Positions 8,833-17,445 of a stretch of DNA of 57,564 bases are shown piece by piece. The notes under the pieces were generated by a model. The model was not told the DNA's origin. It saw nothing but the letters and a program-made list of their open reading frames with translations, and searched no databases. The stretch covers positions 1 through 57,564 of the forward strand of contig NZ_JALQCW010000080.1 in the NCBI RefSeq assembly GCF_023241715.1. Direction: 5' to 3'. Every line of letters starts with the position of its first letter. The stretch's first letter is position 1. The stretch comes from Pseudomonas morbosilactucae. Its GTDB lineage: Bacteria > Pseudomonadota > Gammaproteobacteria > Pseudomonadales > Pseudomonadaceae. The position numbers and the translations under genes are program-made.

Positions 8833-9135
8833 ATGAAAAGCAAGGCTGTCGGTACGCCTGTTTCCTATCGCTTGGCGGTGACCTCGCGGGTGCTCGCAGC
8901 AGTGCTGGGCGGCTACGTGCTGGCGGCCCTGAGCAGCGTGTGCCTGACCTTGCTGCTGCCGGTGTCCCGGCCCGATGCGGTGGTCATCGGGATGATGAGC
9001 TCGTTCCTGTTCTACCTGCTGGCGGTGATCGGCTGTTTTGCCTGCCGCAGCGCCTGGCAGGCCTGGGGCGGCGTGCTGTTGGCAAGCCTGATCCTGGCGG
9101 CGATCAGCGGCCTGGCGTATTGGGGCGCGGCCTGA
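8833..9135 (+). CDS. DUF3649 small membrane protein
   Basis: Inner-membrane protein of 100 aa with three probable helices (about residues 18-45, 50-70 and 78-98) and a lysine start (MKSKAVG). It resembles the DUF3649 family, whose members are regularly encoded beside PepSY-type iron-siderophore membrane proteins; no reaction is established. Its TGA overlaps the next ATG (TGATG), so it is translationally coupled to the PepSY gene. First gene after the Fur-box-like site. Confidence 0.8.
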   Translation: MKSKAVGTPVSYRLAVTSRVLAAVLGGYVLAALSSVCLTLLLPVSRPDAVVIGMMSSFLFYLLAVIGCFACRSAWQAWGGVLLASLILAAISGLAYWGAA

Positions 9136-10721
9136 TGAAAGAGGGTTTTCGCCAATCCATGGCCTGGCTGCACACTTGGAGCGGGCTGATCTTCGGCTGG
9201 TTGCTGCTGGCGATTTTTCTCACCGGCAGCCTGGCTTACTTCAAGGATGAGATCAGTCACTGGATGCAGCCGGAAGTACCGGCCCGGGACCTCGATGCCC
9301 AGGCCAACCTGGTGGTGGCCCAGGCCTATCTGCAGCAGCGAGCGCCCAACGCGGCCCGCTGGTTTATCAACCTGCCCAATGAACGCCAGCCGGCGTTATC
9401 GGTGAGCTGGCAGGACGCGGCCAAGGTCGGTCAGCGCGGGGCCTTCGAAGAGCAACTGCTGGACCCGGCCAGCGGTGCGGCCCTGCAGGCGCGTGAGACC
9501 CGCGGCGGCGAGTTTTTCTACCGCTTTCATTTTCAGTTGCAGATGCCCTATCCCTGGGGCCGCTGGCTGTCCACGGCAGCGGCCATGGTGATGTTCGTGG
9601 CGTTGATCAGCGGCATCATCACCCACAAGAAAATCTTCAAGGACTTCTTCACCTTCCGACCCCGCAAGGGCCAGCGCACCTGGCTCGACGGGCATAACGC
9701 GGTGGGCGTGCTGGTATTGCCGTTCCACCTGATGATCACCTACAGCAGCCTGGTGATCTTCATGACCATGGTCATGCCGGCCAGCATCCTGGTGGCCTAC
9801 GACAACAACCCCCGAAGCTTCTTCAACGAGCTGCTGCCGGCCACCAACAACCCCAAGGCGGCCGGGCAGCCGGGGACCCTGGTGGCGCTGGCCCCGTTGC
9901 TCGATCAGGCGCTGCAACAGTGGCCGGGCGGCCGGGCGGAACGGATCGCGGTGAATAACCCGGGGGATCTCAATGCTTCGGTGAATGTGTTCCGCAGTGG
10001 CGCTGATCGCGTGGTGCATGATTTCGGCAGTGTGGTGTCGTTCAACGGTGTGACCGGGCAGATGCTCAAGGTCAGCGCCGGACAATCCTTGCCCCTGGCC
10101 ATCGGTGGCAGTTTCTACGGCCTGCACATGGGTCATTTTTCCGGGCCGGTGCTGCGCTGGCTGTACTTTATCTGTGGGCTGGCGAGCACCGCGATGATCG
10201 GCACCGGGCTGGTGATCTGGCTCGGCAAGCGCCAGCTCAAGCACGCCAAGAGCGGGGTGCAGCCCTTCGAGCTGCGATTGGTGGAAGTGTTGAACATCGC
10301 CAGCATGGCCGGCTTGGTGGTGGCCGTGGCGGCGTATTTCTGGGCCAATCGCCTGCTGCCCGCAGGGCTGGCCGAGCGTGCTGGTTGGGAAGTGACCGGC
10401 TTCTTCAGTGTCTGGGGCCTGAGCCTGCTGCATGCCGCGCTGCGTCGCGGCCCCAGGGCCTGGATCGAGCAATTGGGACTGGCGGCATTGCTGTTCGCCG
10501 GTCTGCCGCTGCTGGACGTGCTGACTGCGCCGGACCTGGGCTGGGTCTTGGGCGGGCCGATGGACGGGGTTCGCCTGGGCTTTGACCTGGCCTGCCTGGG
10601 CACGGGCCTGTTCCTGGCCTGGGCTGCGCTGAAAATGCACCGTCGTGGCTCGCTCCAGGCCGAGGCGCGACCCCGCGCCGCCCGCGCTCGACCCATGCCC
10701 CTTGAAAGCGAGGTGAACTGA
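9135..10721 (+). CDS. PepSY-associated membrane protein (PiuB/FpvG type)
   Basis: Inner-membrane protein, 528 aa from the ATG at 9135. The start has the typical MAWLHTWSGLIFGWLLL helix, followed by a periplasmic PepSY-like region, a second helix (MVMFVALISGIITHKKIFKDF), the histidine-bearing LDGHNAVGVLVLPFHLMITYSS segment, then more helices near residues 350-510. Relatives act in reduction and release of iron from siderophores in the periplasm or inner membrane; that role is inferred here from the iron neighbours. It abuts DUF3325 with no gap (stop 10721, next start 10722). Confidence 0.87.
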   Translation: MKEGFRQSMAWLHTWSGLIFGWLLLAIFLTGSLAYFKDEISHWMQPEVPARDLDAQANLVVAQAYLQQRAPNAARWFINLPNERQPALSVSWQDAAKVGQRGAFEEQLLDPASGAALQARETRGGEFFYRFHFQLQMPYPWGRWLSTAAAMVMFVALISGIITHKKIFKDFFTFRPRKGQRTWLDGHNAVGVLVLPFHLMITYSSLVIFMTMVMPASILVAYDNNPRSFFNELLPATNNPKAAGQPGTLVALAPLLDQALQQWPGGRAERIAVNNPGDLNASVNVFRSGADRVVHDFGSVVSFNGVTGQMLKVSAGQSLPLAIGGSFYGLHMGHFSGPVLRWLYFICGLASTAMIGTGLVIWLGKRQLKHAKSGVQPFELRLVEVLNIASMAGLVVAVAAYFWANRLLPAGLAERAGWEVTGFFSVWGLSLLHAALRRGPRAWIEQLGLAALLFAGLPLLDVLTAPDLGWVLGGPMDGVRLGFDLACLGTGLFLAWAALKMHRRGSLQAEARPRAARARPMPLESEVN

Positions 10722-11048
10722 ATGTTGCTGGCTCTGTTGTTGTGCTACGCGGGGTTTACCGGGTTATGCCTGGCCATGGACCGGCATCACGCCGATGTGC
10801 TCGGGCACAAGGCCTCGGCGCGCCGGCGGCAGGGGCTGCGTCTGGGCGGCTGGGCGCTGCTGAGCTTGTCGTTGGCCGCGGCGGTGGACGCCGCTGGTTG
10901 GGGGCTGGGCCTGGTGCAGTGGTGCGCGGTGCTGATGCTCAGTGGCCTGTTACTGGTGTTGTTGCTGCCTTATCGTCCGCGCTTGGCGTTGCTGATGGCG
11001 GGCCTTGGCCTGCTGGCCAGCCCGGTCGCTGCCCTTGCGTTGCACTGA
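10722..11048 (+). CDS. DUF3325 small membrane protein
   Basis: Inner-membrane protein, 108 aa, four hydrophobic stretches with the DRHHADVLGHKAS motif after the first helix, a DUF3325 hallmark. Family members accompany DUF3649 and PepSY proteins in siderophore operons, so these three probably work as one membrane unit. Only 12 bases separate it from the sigma-factor gene that follows. Confidence 0.82.
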   Translation: MLLALLLCYAGFTGLCLAMDRHHADVLGHKASARRRQGLRLGGWALLSLSLAAAVDAAGWGLGLVQWCAVLMLSGLLLVLLLPYRPRLALLMAGLGLLASPVAALALH

Positions 11049-11060
11049 TCGAGTCCGCCG

Positions 11061-11639
11061 ATGATGCTCACCACCCCGCCTGAACACCCCGAGCTGGAGC
11101 GTCCCGAGGCTTCGGGCAGCCGCGCGCATTTCCTGCAGGTGTTCCTGTCCCAGCGTTCGCAGATGGAGGCCCTGGTCAGTCGTCGCGTCGGCTGCCGGGC
11201 CACGGCGGCCGATCTGGTGCAGGACTTGTTCTTGCGTTTCTGGCGTCGGCCCCTGGTGCAGGTGGAAGAACTCAGCACCTACCTGCTGCGTTGTGCCGGC
11301 AACATCGCCATCGACCATTTGCGCAGCGAAGGGGCGCGGGTGCGGGTCAGTGAAGGCTGGTTGCCGGAGCAGCAAGACAACCAGAGCGTCGAGCCGCAGG
11401 CCGCGCTGGAGGCCGGCAATGACTTGCGCCATGTCGAGGCGGCCCTGCGCAGCCTGCCGGAGCGCACCCGACAGATTTTCCTGCTGAACCGCATTCACGG
11501 CCGCAAATATGCCGAGATCGCCCGCGCAATGGGCCTGTCCCAAAGTGCCGTGGAAAAACATATGATGCGCGCCCTTGAGGCCTGTAAGGCCAGCCTGAGA
11601 GAGCCCTCAAGCCCCCGTCCGCCAGGGAAAGCCCCGTGA
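11061..11639 (+). CDS. second FecI-family ECF sigma factor
   Basis: 192 aa. Region 2 (about residues 25-95) has SRRVGCRATAADLVQDLFLRFW and YLLRCAGNIAIDHLR; region 4 (about 125-180) has LPERTRQIFLLNRIHGRKYAEIA and MGLSQSAVEKHMMRAL, typical of the FecI/FiuI/PvdS group. It likely activates the siderophore receptor two genes downstream. Its stop overlaps the GTG start of its FecR partner, the same coupling as in the other pair, but the two sigma factors are not close copies of each other. Confidence 0.92.
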   Translation: MMLTTPPEHPELERPEASGSRAHFLQVFLSQRSQMEALVSRRVGCRATAADLVQDLFLRFWRRPLVQVEELSTYLLRCAGNIAIDHLRSEGARVRVSEGWLPEQQDNQSVEPQAALEAGNDLRHVEAALRSLPERTRQIFLLNRIHGRKYAEIARAMGLSQSAVEKHMMRALEACKASLREPSSPRPPGKAP

Positions 11640-12625
11640 ACCACACTGCCCGCGTCACCCCGACGCCCGCCCAGGAACAGGCCGCGCTGGCCTGGCTGAG
11701 CCTGTTGCACGACCAGCCCAGCAGCGGTGACCAGGCCACCTTCAGCCACTGGCTGCAGGCCGATCCGGCCCATGTCGAAGCCTATGCCCAGGCCCAGGTG
11801 CTGTGGGAGTTGAGCGAAGGGCCGGCGCGTACCCTGGCCGATGAAGACGCCTTCGCCCTGCAAGGCTACCTGCGGGCCATGGACCGTTCGCCACGACAGA
11901 CGCGGCGGCGCTGGTCGGCGGCACTGGCGATGGCCGCCTGCCTGGTGCTGATGATCGGGGTGGCGGCGGGCTGGCAGCCGGCGCGCTGGGTCGATGACCT
12001 GGGGGCCGACTACGTCTCGGCGCCGGGGCAGGTGCGCACGCTGGTGCTGGCAGACCAGTCCGAAGTGACCCTGGACGCCGACAGCGCCATCGCCGTGGAT
12101 TTCAGTCACGGCGAGCGGCATGTCCAGCTGCGCCGAGGGGCGGCGTTCTTCCAGGTCACCCACACGGGCCAACCCTTTGTGGTGATGGCGGAGCAGGGCG
12201 AAGCGCGGGTCCTGGGGACTCAGTTCGAAGTTCGCCTGCAGCCGTCCGGGGCCCAGGTCACCGTGCTGTCGGGCCGGGTCGGGGTGACGCCCCGCCAGGG
12301 TGCCGAGCAACAGATTCTCAGCGCCGGCCAGCAAGTCGCCTATGCCCAGGGCAATGCCCAGCCCCTGCATCCGGTGGACAGTGAGGCGCAACTGGCCTGG
12401 CGCCAGGGCTGGCTGAACTACTACCGGGCGCCGCTGGCCGATGTCATCCAGGACCTGCAGCGCTACTACCCGGGGCGGATCCTGGTGCTCAACGAGCAAT
12501 TGGCGGCTCGCACCGTCAGCGGCAGTTTCCCCAGTCGCGACCCGTTGGCGGTCCTGGGTTCCTTGCGTGGGGTCCTAGGGTTTGAGCAGCACAGCGTGCT
12601 CAATCGCCTGATCATCCTGCGCTGA
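11636..12625 (+). CDS. second FecR-type anti-sigma / sigma regulator
   Basis: 329 aa with GTG start inside the sigma gene's end (GTGA). Cytosolic DUF4880-like region with WLSLLHDQPSS and FSHWLQADPAHVEAY (about 15-55), an arginine-rich stretch RQTRRRW before the single membrane helix (about 90-108), FecR domain (about 120-215, RTLVLADQSEVTLDADSAIAV, ARVLGTQFEV) and a C-terminal STN-like domain (about 255-329, LADVIQDLQRYYPGRI). It should receive the signal from the receptor encoded next and control the adjacent sigma factor. Confidence 0.91.
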   Translation: MNHTARVTPTPAQEQAALAWLSLLHDQPSSGDQATFSHWLQADPAHVEAYAQAQVLWELSEGPARTLADEDAFALQGYLRAMDRSPRQTRRRWSAALAMAACLVLMIGVAAGWQPARWVDDLGADYVSAPGQVRTLVLADQSEVTLDADSAIAVDFSHGERHVQLRRGAAFFQVTHTGQPFVVMAEQGEARVLGTQFEVRLQPSGAQVTVLSGRVGVTPRQGAEQQILSAGQQVAYAQGNAQPLHPVDSEAQLAWRQGWLNYYRAPLADVIQDLQRYYPGRILVLNEQLAARTVSGSFPSRDPLAVLGSLRGVLGFEQHSVLNRLIILR

Positions 12626-12683
12626 CGCCAGGGATGGACGACAACCCCGGCCTGCAAACACCGGTGCGGGGAGGGCGTGGAAA

Positions 12684-12727
12684 ATTATTTTCAAAAAAAG
12701 GTGAGGTAAATCCGTCGCCGATCCGTG
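12684..12727 (+). promoter_or_regulatory. candidate FecI-type sigma promoter of the second receptor
   Basis: ATTATTTTC (from 12684), GGTGAGG (12700-12706) and CGTG (12724-12727) lie 60-100 bases before the receptor ATG. The blocks recur upstream of the fecA-like gene with spacings of 17 and 22 bases there against 17 and 23 here. Confidence 0.5.
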
Positions 12728-12786
12728 TAGTGCTTGAAAGTGCGATTCATTCGCATCCATGACGTTTCTACACACGAGTCTCAAGC

Positions 12787-15228
12787 ATGAAGTCCAGGGC
12801 AAAATCGGTGGCAGGCAGTGCGGTAAAAGGGTGGGTTGGCGTTTCGGTGCTGGCGGTTTCAGGGTGGGCGTTGTTGCCCTTGAGCGTGGCCTTGGCGGCG
12901 GACCCTGGCAGCACCCAGCAAAGCCCCTTGTTCAGCTTCGCCATGGCTGCCAAACCCTTGCCCCAGGCCCTGAGCGATTTCAGCCGGGTCACCGGCCTGA
13001 GCGTGGTCTACACCGATGAAGCGCCTTATGGCCTCAAGGCCCCGGCGATCAGCGGCCAGTTGAGTGCGGAACAGGCCCTGCAGCGTTTGTTGAGCAACTC
13101 CGGCCTGACCTTCCGCCGTACCGATGCCCGCACCCTGGCCCTGGAGCCTGTGCCCACCGAGGGCGCGTTGAACCTGGGGGCGACCAACATCACCTCCACG
13201 GTCGCCGCCGAAAGCACCAGCTACCAGCCGCCGGCCAGCAGCTCGGTGGCGCGCTCCCAGGGCTTGATCCAGGAAATCCCCCAGACCATCAACGTGGTCC
13301 CGGCCCAGGTTCTGCGCGACCAGACCCCACGCAACCTGGACGATGCCCTGAACAACATCAGCGGCATCACCCAGACCAACACCCTGGGCGGCACCCAGGA
13401 CGCGGTGATGATCCGTGGCTTTGGCGACAACCGTAACGGCTCGGTGATGCGCGACGGCATGCCGGTGATGCAAGGCCGCGCGCTGAACGCCACGGCAGAG
13501 CGGGTGGAAGTGCTCAAGGGCCCGGCGTCTCTGTTGTATGGCATCCAGGACCCGGGCGGCGTGGTCAATATCGTCAGCAAGAAGCCGCAACTGGAGCAGT
13601 ACAACGCCGTGACCCTGCGCGGCTCGACCTATGGTTCCGGCAAGAACGGCAGCGGTGGCGGCCTGGACAGCACCGGCGCGCTGGGCGATTCCGGGCTGGC
13701 GTACCGCATGATCCTCGACCATGAAGACGAGGATTACTGGCGCAATTTCGGCACCCACCGGGAAACCCTGATCGCGCCTTCCCTGGCCTGGTTCGGCGAG
13801 GACACCAAGCTGCTGTTCGCCTATGAACACCGGGAATTCCTCACCCCGTTCGACCGGGGCACGGTATTTGATCCCAAGACCAAGCATGCGTTGGATATCC
13901 CTGCCGACCGGCGCCTGGACGAGCCGTTCAACAACATGGAAGGGCGTTCGGACCTGTACCGCTTTGAAGCCGACCACCAACTCAACGACAACTGGAAGGC
14001 CCACTTCGGCTACAGCTGGAACCGTGAAACCTACGACGCCAGCCAGGTGCGGGTGACCGCGGTGAATTCAGCCAACGGCACCTTGACGCGCAAGATGGAC
14101 GGCACCCAAGACGCCATCACCACCGACCGGTTTGCCACCGCGAGCCTGGAAGGCCAGGTCGAGCTGGCCGGCATGCGTCACGACCTGGTATTCGGCCTGG
14201 ACGATGAGTACCGCAAGATCTACCGCGCAGACCTGATCCGGCAGAACAGCCAGACCACCTTCAGCTACCTCAACCCGGTGTACGGTCAGGAAGTGGCGGG
14301 CAGCACCGTCAGTGCCACCGACAGTGCCCAGACCGACCTGTTGCGCAGTGACTCGGTGTTCTTCCAGGACTCCATCCACCTCACCGACCAGTGGATCCTG
14401 GTGGGCGGCGGGCGCTTCCAGGAGTACGACCAGTACGCGGGCAAGGGCCGTCCATTCCACGTCAACACCGACACCAACGGGCAGAAGTTCATCCCCCGCG
14501 CGGGCCTGGTGTATCGCTACACCGACCAGTTGTCGTTCTACGGCAGCTACACCGAATCGTTCAAACCCAACTCCAGCATTGCCCAGTTGGCCGGCGGTAC
14601 CGTGGTACTGGACGGCGGCATCAAGCCGGAAGAGGGCAAGTCCTGGGAGTTGGGGGCCAAGCTCGATATGCCGGGCCGGGTCACTGCCAGCGCGGCGGTG
14701 TTCGATATCACCAAGCGCAATGTACTGGTGTCCACTGCCACCGCCGGGGAGACCGTGACCAGCGTGGCTGGTGAAGTGCGCTCCCGCGGCCTGGAGCTGG
14801 ACGTCAGCGGTCAGCTCAGTGACCAGTGGAGCCTGATCGGCAGCTATGCCTACACCGACGCCGAAGTTACCCAGGACACCGAGTACAAAGGCAAGCGCCT
14901 GCAGAACGTGGCCAAGAACACCGCGTCGCTGTCGGCGGTGTATGACTTTGGCAGCCTGATCGGCGGTGATCGCCTGCGAGTCGGTGCCGGTGCCCGTCGC
15001 GTTGGCGAACGCGCTGGTGACGCGCCCAACAGCTTCGACCTGCCGGCCTACACCGTGGCCGATGCCTTTGCCACCTACGACACTCAGCTGGAAGGGCAGA
15101 AGGTCAAATTCCAGCTCAACGTGAAGAACCTGTTCGACAAGACCTACTACACCTCGGCGGCGAGCACCTACTTCGTCTCCGTGGGCGATGCCCGGCAGTT
15201 CTCCCTCTCCAGCACCCTGGAATTCTGA
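12787..15228 (+). CDS. TonB-dependent siderophore receptor with signalling domain (FiuA/FoxA-like)
   Basis: Outer-membrane receptor, 813 aa. Signal peptide (about 1-38, ending SVALAAD), STN domain (about 50-110, KPLPQALSDFSRVTGLSVVY), plug (about 155-275) with QEIPQTINVVPAQVLRDQ, VMIRGFGDNRNG and SLLYGIQDPGGVVNIVSKKP, then a barrel ending LSSTLEF. The plug belongs to the hydroxamate siderophore class (ferrichrome FiuA, ferrioxamine FoxA, FhuE); which ligand cannot be read from sequence by eye. The signalling domain agrees with the sigma/FecR pair just upstream. REP elements, not a T-run terminator, follow the gene. Confidence 0.9.
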   Translation: MKSRAKSVAGSAVKGWVGVSVLAVSGWALLPLSVALAADPGSTQQSPLFSFAMAAKPLPQALSDFSRVTGLSVVYTDEAPYGLKAPAISGQLSAEQALQRLLSNSGLTFRRTDARTLALEPVPTEGALNLGATNITSTVAAESTSYQPPASSSVARSQGLIQEIPQTINVVPAQVLRDQTPRNLDDALNNISGITQTNTLGGTQDAVMIRGFGDNRNGSVMRDGMPVMQGRALNATAERVEVLKGPASLLYGIQDPGGVVNIVSKKPQLEQYNAVTLRGSTYGSGKNGSGGGLDSTGALGDSGLAYRMILDHEDEDYWRNFGTHRETLIAPSLAWFGEDTKLLFAYEHREFLTPFDRGTVFDPKTKHALDIPADRRLDEPFNNMEGRSDLYRFEADHQLNDNWKAHFGYSWNRETYDASQVRVTAVNSANGTLTRKMDGTQDAITTDRFATASLEGQVELAGMRHDLVFGLDDEYRKIYRADLIRQNSQTTFSYLNPVYGQEVAGSTVSATDSAQTDLLRSDSVFFQDSIHLTDQWILVGGGRFQEYDQYAGKGRPFHVNTDTNGQKFIPRAGLVYRYTDQLSFYGSYTESFKPNSSIAQLAGGTVVLDGGIKPEEGKSWELGAKLDMPGRVTASAAVFDITKRNVLVSTATAGETVTSVAGEVRSRGLELDVSGQLSDQWSLIGSYAYTDAEVTQDTEYKGKRLQNVAKNTASLSAVYDFGSLIGGDRLRVGAGARRVGERAGDAPNSFDLPAYTVADAFATYDTQLEGQKVKFQLNVKNLFDKTYYTSAASTYFVSVGDARQFSLSSTLEF

Positions 15229-15234
15229 CGGCCT

Positions 15235-15448
15235 GCGCCAAGGCATCGGCCCCATCGCCGGCAAGCCGGCTCCTACAGGATGTGCGCCTCGCTTTTTGTA
15301 GGTGCTGGCTTGCCAGCGATGGCGATCTCAAGATGGGCGCCAAGGCATCGGCCCCATCGCCGGCAAGCCGGCTCCTACAGGACGTGCACCTTGCTTCTTT
15401 GTAGGAGCTGGCTTGCCAGCGATGGCGATCTCAAGATGGGCGCCAAGG
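15235..15448. repeat. tandemly duplicated REP pair (BIME-like)
   Basis: A unit of 102-103 bases starting GCGCCAAGGCATCGG occurs twice (15235-15336 and 15337-15439), with the first nine bases of a third copy. Each unit holds two REP arms in opposite orientation: CGCCGGCAAGCCGGCTCCTAC and GTAGG-GCTGGCTTGCCAGCGA. The copies differ at a few positions. It lies between the receptor and the convergent AraC gene. Confidence 0.9.
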
Positions 15449-15457
15449 TCTCGGGCC

Positions 15458-16333
15458 TCAGCGTAAAAACGCCTGGCGATAATCGCCTGGGGTGCCGCCC
15501 ACGGCCTGGCGGAAGCGATGGGTGAAGTGGCTGGCGCTGGCGAAGCCACAGGCCAGGGCGATTTCGCCCAGCGGTAGGCGGGTGTGGCGCAGCAGGTGCC
15601 GGGCCTGGGCCAGGCGTCGGGCCAGCACGTATTGATGGGGCGGCAGGCCAAAGCTGGCGCGAAACATCCGTGCAAAGTGGTATTCCGATAACGCACACAA
15701 CCCCGCCAATTGCCCGAGGCTGATGGGCTCGGCCAACTGGCTGTCGATGAACTCCACCAACTGCCGCCGCTGGTGCGCGGCCAAGCCGCCCTTGAGCCGC
15801 AAGCCCTGACGCAGCCCCACTTGGTGCAACAGCGCGTGGCTGAGCATCTCGTGGGCCAGGCTGCTGGTCAGCACACGTTCTGCAGGCTCGTCCCAGTTGA
15901 GCTGGATCAGCTGGCGAAAGCGCCGGGCTTGTTGCGGGTCATCCAAGAAGGTGCTTTCGCGCAGCTGCATTTCCCGTGGTTCGCGGTCCAGCAGGCCCAC
16001 GCAACCGAGGGCGAACTGCTCCGGGCTGAAGTACAGATGGGCCAGGCGGATACGCCCGTTGATCACCCAGGCGGACTGGTGTTCGGCCGGCAGGATGCAG
16101 AGTTTGTCCGGGGCGCCCTTGGTGCCGGGTTGGTCACGGCGAAAGGTTTCGGTGCCACCGGCGATGTAGCAGGACAGGGTGTGATGGCTCGGCGCTTCGT
16201 ATTCCTGGGCGTCGTGGTGGTTGCTCCACAAGGCTGCAGACAAGCCGTCACCGAGCTCGGCGCTGTGCTCCAGGCGAGCATTGGGCGAGCGGTTCAGGGC
16301 TTGAAAGACTTGCAGGGTATCCAGTGCGGGCAT
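15458..16333 (-). CDS. AraC-family regulator
   Basis: 291 aa. The N-terminal half is a cupin-like sensing region (HHTLSCYIAGGTETFRR, about residues 50-66). The C-terminal double helix-turn-helix (about 190-290) has LGQLAGLCALSEYHFARMF and the second-helix signature IALACGFASASHFTHRFR followed by GGTPGDYR. It is divergent from the EamA transporter gene across 136 bases, so it may control that exporter; the ligand is unknown. Confidence 0.9.
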   Translation of the reverse strand: MPALDTLQVFQALNRSPNARLEHSAELGDGLSAALWSNHHDAQEYEAPSHHTLSCYIAGGTETFRRDQPGTKGAPDKLCILPAEHQSAWVINGRIRLAHLYFSPEQFALGCVGLLDREPREMQLRESTFLDDPQQARRFRQLIQLNWDEPAERVLTSSLAHEMLSHALLHQVGLRQGLRLKGGLAAHQRRQLVEFIDSQLAEPISLGQLAGLCALSEYHFARMFRASFGLPPHQYVLARRLAQARHLLRHTRLPLGEIALACGFASASHFTHRFRQAVGGTPGDYRQAFLR

Positions 16334-16469
16334 GTTCGTTTCTCCAACGTTGGCATCCTACTCCCTGAATGCCCGGCTGCCAGCCCGGCAAGCGACAAAA
16401 GCGCAAGTTTACGCAAGCGCGTTGCCCCTGCCCGGGCTGAGACTGTGAGCCTTGCACAGGAGTCGCGCC

Positions 16470-17375
16470 ATGAACCTCTCGCTTTATCTGCTCACCGTCC
16501 TGATCTGGGGCACCACCTGGATTGCCCTGAAACTGCAGTTGGGGGTGGTGGCCATTCCGGTGTCCATCGTCTATCGCTTCGGCCTGGCGGCCCTGGTGCT
16601 ATTCGTCATGTTGCTGCTCAGCCGCAAGCTGCAGGTGATGAACCGCCGCGGGCACCTGATCTGCCTGGCCCAGGGCCTCTGCCTGTTCTGCATCAACTTC
16701 ATGTGTTTCCTGCACGCCAGCCAATGGATTCCCAGTGGCCTGGTGGCGGTGGTGTTCTCCACGGCCACCCTGTGGAACGCCCTGAATGCGCGGGTGTTCT
16801 TCGGCCAGCGGATCGCGCGCAACGTGCTGATGGGCGGCGCCTTGGGCCTGTTCGGCCTGGGGCTGCTGTTCTGGCCCGAGCTGGTGAGCCACCGCGCCAG
16901 CCCGCAGACTTTGCTTGGCCTGGGCCTGGCGCTGTTGGGCACCCTGTGTTTCTCGGCGGGCAACATGCTGTCGAGCCTGCAGCAGAAAGTCGGGCTCAAG
17001 CCGTTGACCACCAATGCCTGGGGCATGGCGTACGGGGCGGTGATGCTGTCGGTGTATTGCCTGTTCCAGGGCATTCCCTTTGAGATGGAATGGAACACCC
17101 GTTACGTCGGCTCGTTGCTGTACCTGGTGATTCCGGGGTCGGTGATCGGCTTTACCGCCTACCTGACCCTGGTCGGGCGCATGGGCCCGGAGCGCGCCGC
17201 CTATTGCACCGTGCTGTTCCCGGTGGTGGCGCTGAACGTCTCGGCGTTTGTCGAAGGCTACCAATGGACCGCGCCGGCCCTGGCCGGGCTGGTCCTGGTG
17301 ATGCTGGGCAACGTGCTGGTGTTTCGCAAACCCAAGTCGCCGCTGGTGACGACGCCCAAGCCCGCCCTATCCTAG
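16470..17375 (+). CDS. EamA/DMT-family transporter
   Basis: Inner-membrane drug/metabolite exporter, 301 aa, with about ten helices in two EamA repeats (about residues 3-130 and 145-285). The start has LTVLIWGTTWIALKLQLG, common to the family, and the second repeat has VIPGSVIGFTAYLTLVGRMGPERAAY. The ATG at 16470 follows AGGAG by 8 bases; an upstream TTG at 16452 is less likely. The substrate is unknown. Divergent to an AraC regulator. Confidence 0.9.
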   Translation: MNLSLYLLTVLIWGTTWIALKLQLGVVAIPVSIVYRFGLAALVLFVMLLLSRKLQVMNRRGHLICLAQGLCLFCINFMCFLHASQWIPSGLVAVVFSTATLWNALNARVFFGQRIARNVLMGGALGLFGLGLLFWPELVSHRASPQTLLGLGLALLGTLCFSAGNMLSSLQQKVGLKPLTTNAWGMAYGAVMLSVYCLFQGIPFEMEWNTRYVGSLLYLVIPGSVIGFTAYLTLVGRMGPERAAYCTVLFPVVALNVSAFVEGYQWTAPALAGLVLVMLGNVLVFRKPKSPLVTTPKPALS

Positions 17376-17445
17376 GGGCCGGCCTGCCGGTGATGAGGTT
17401 CCCGCGAACGCCATCGCCGGCGCCATCGCCGGCACTGCGCCGGGT

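Noticed and set aside
4682..15228. The two FecI/FecR/receptor sets as a recent duplication
   Set aside because: Sigma, FecR and receptor proteins differ through most of their length and the receptors belong to different classes (FecA-like and hydroxamate-siderophore-like), so they are separate systems.
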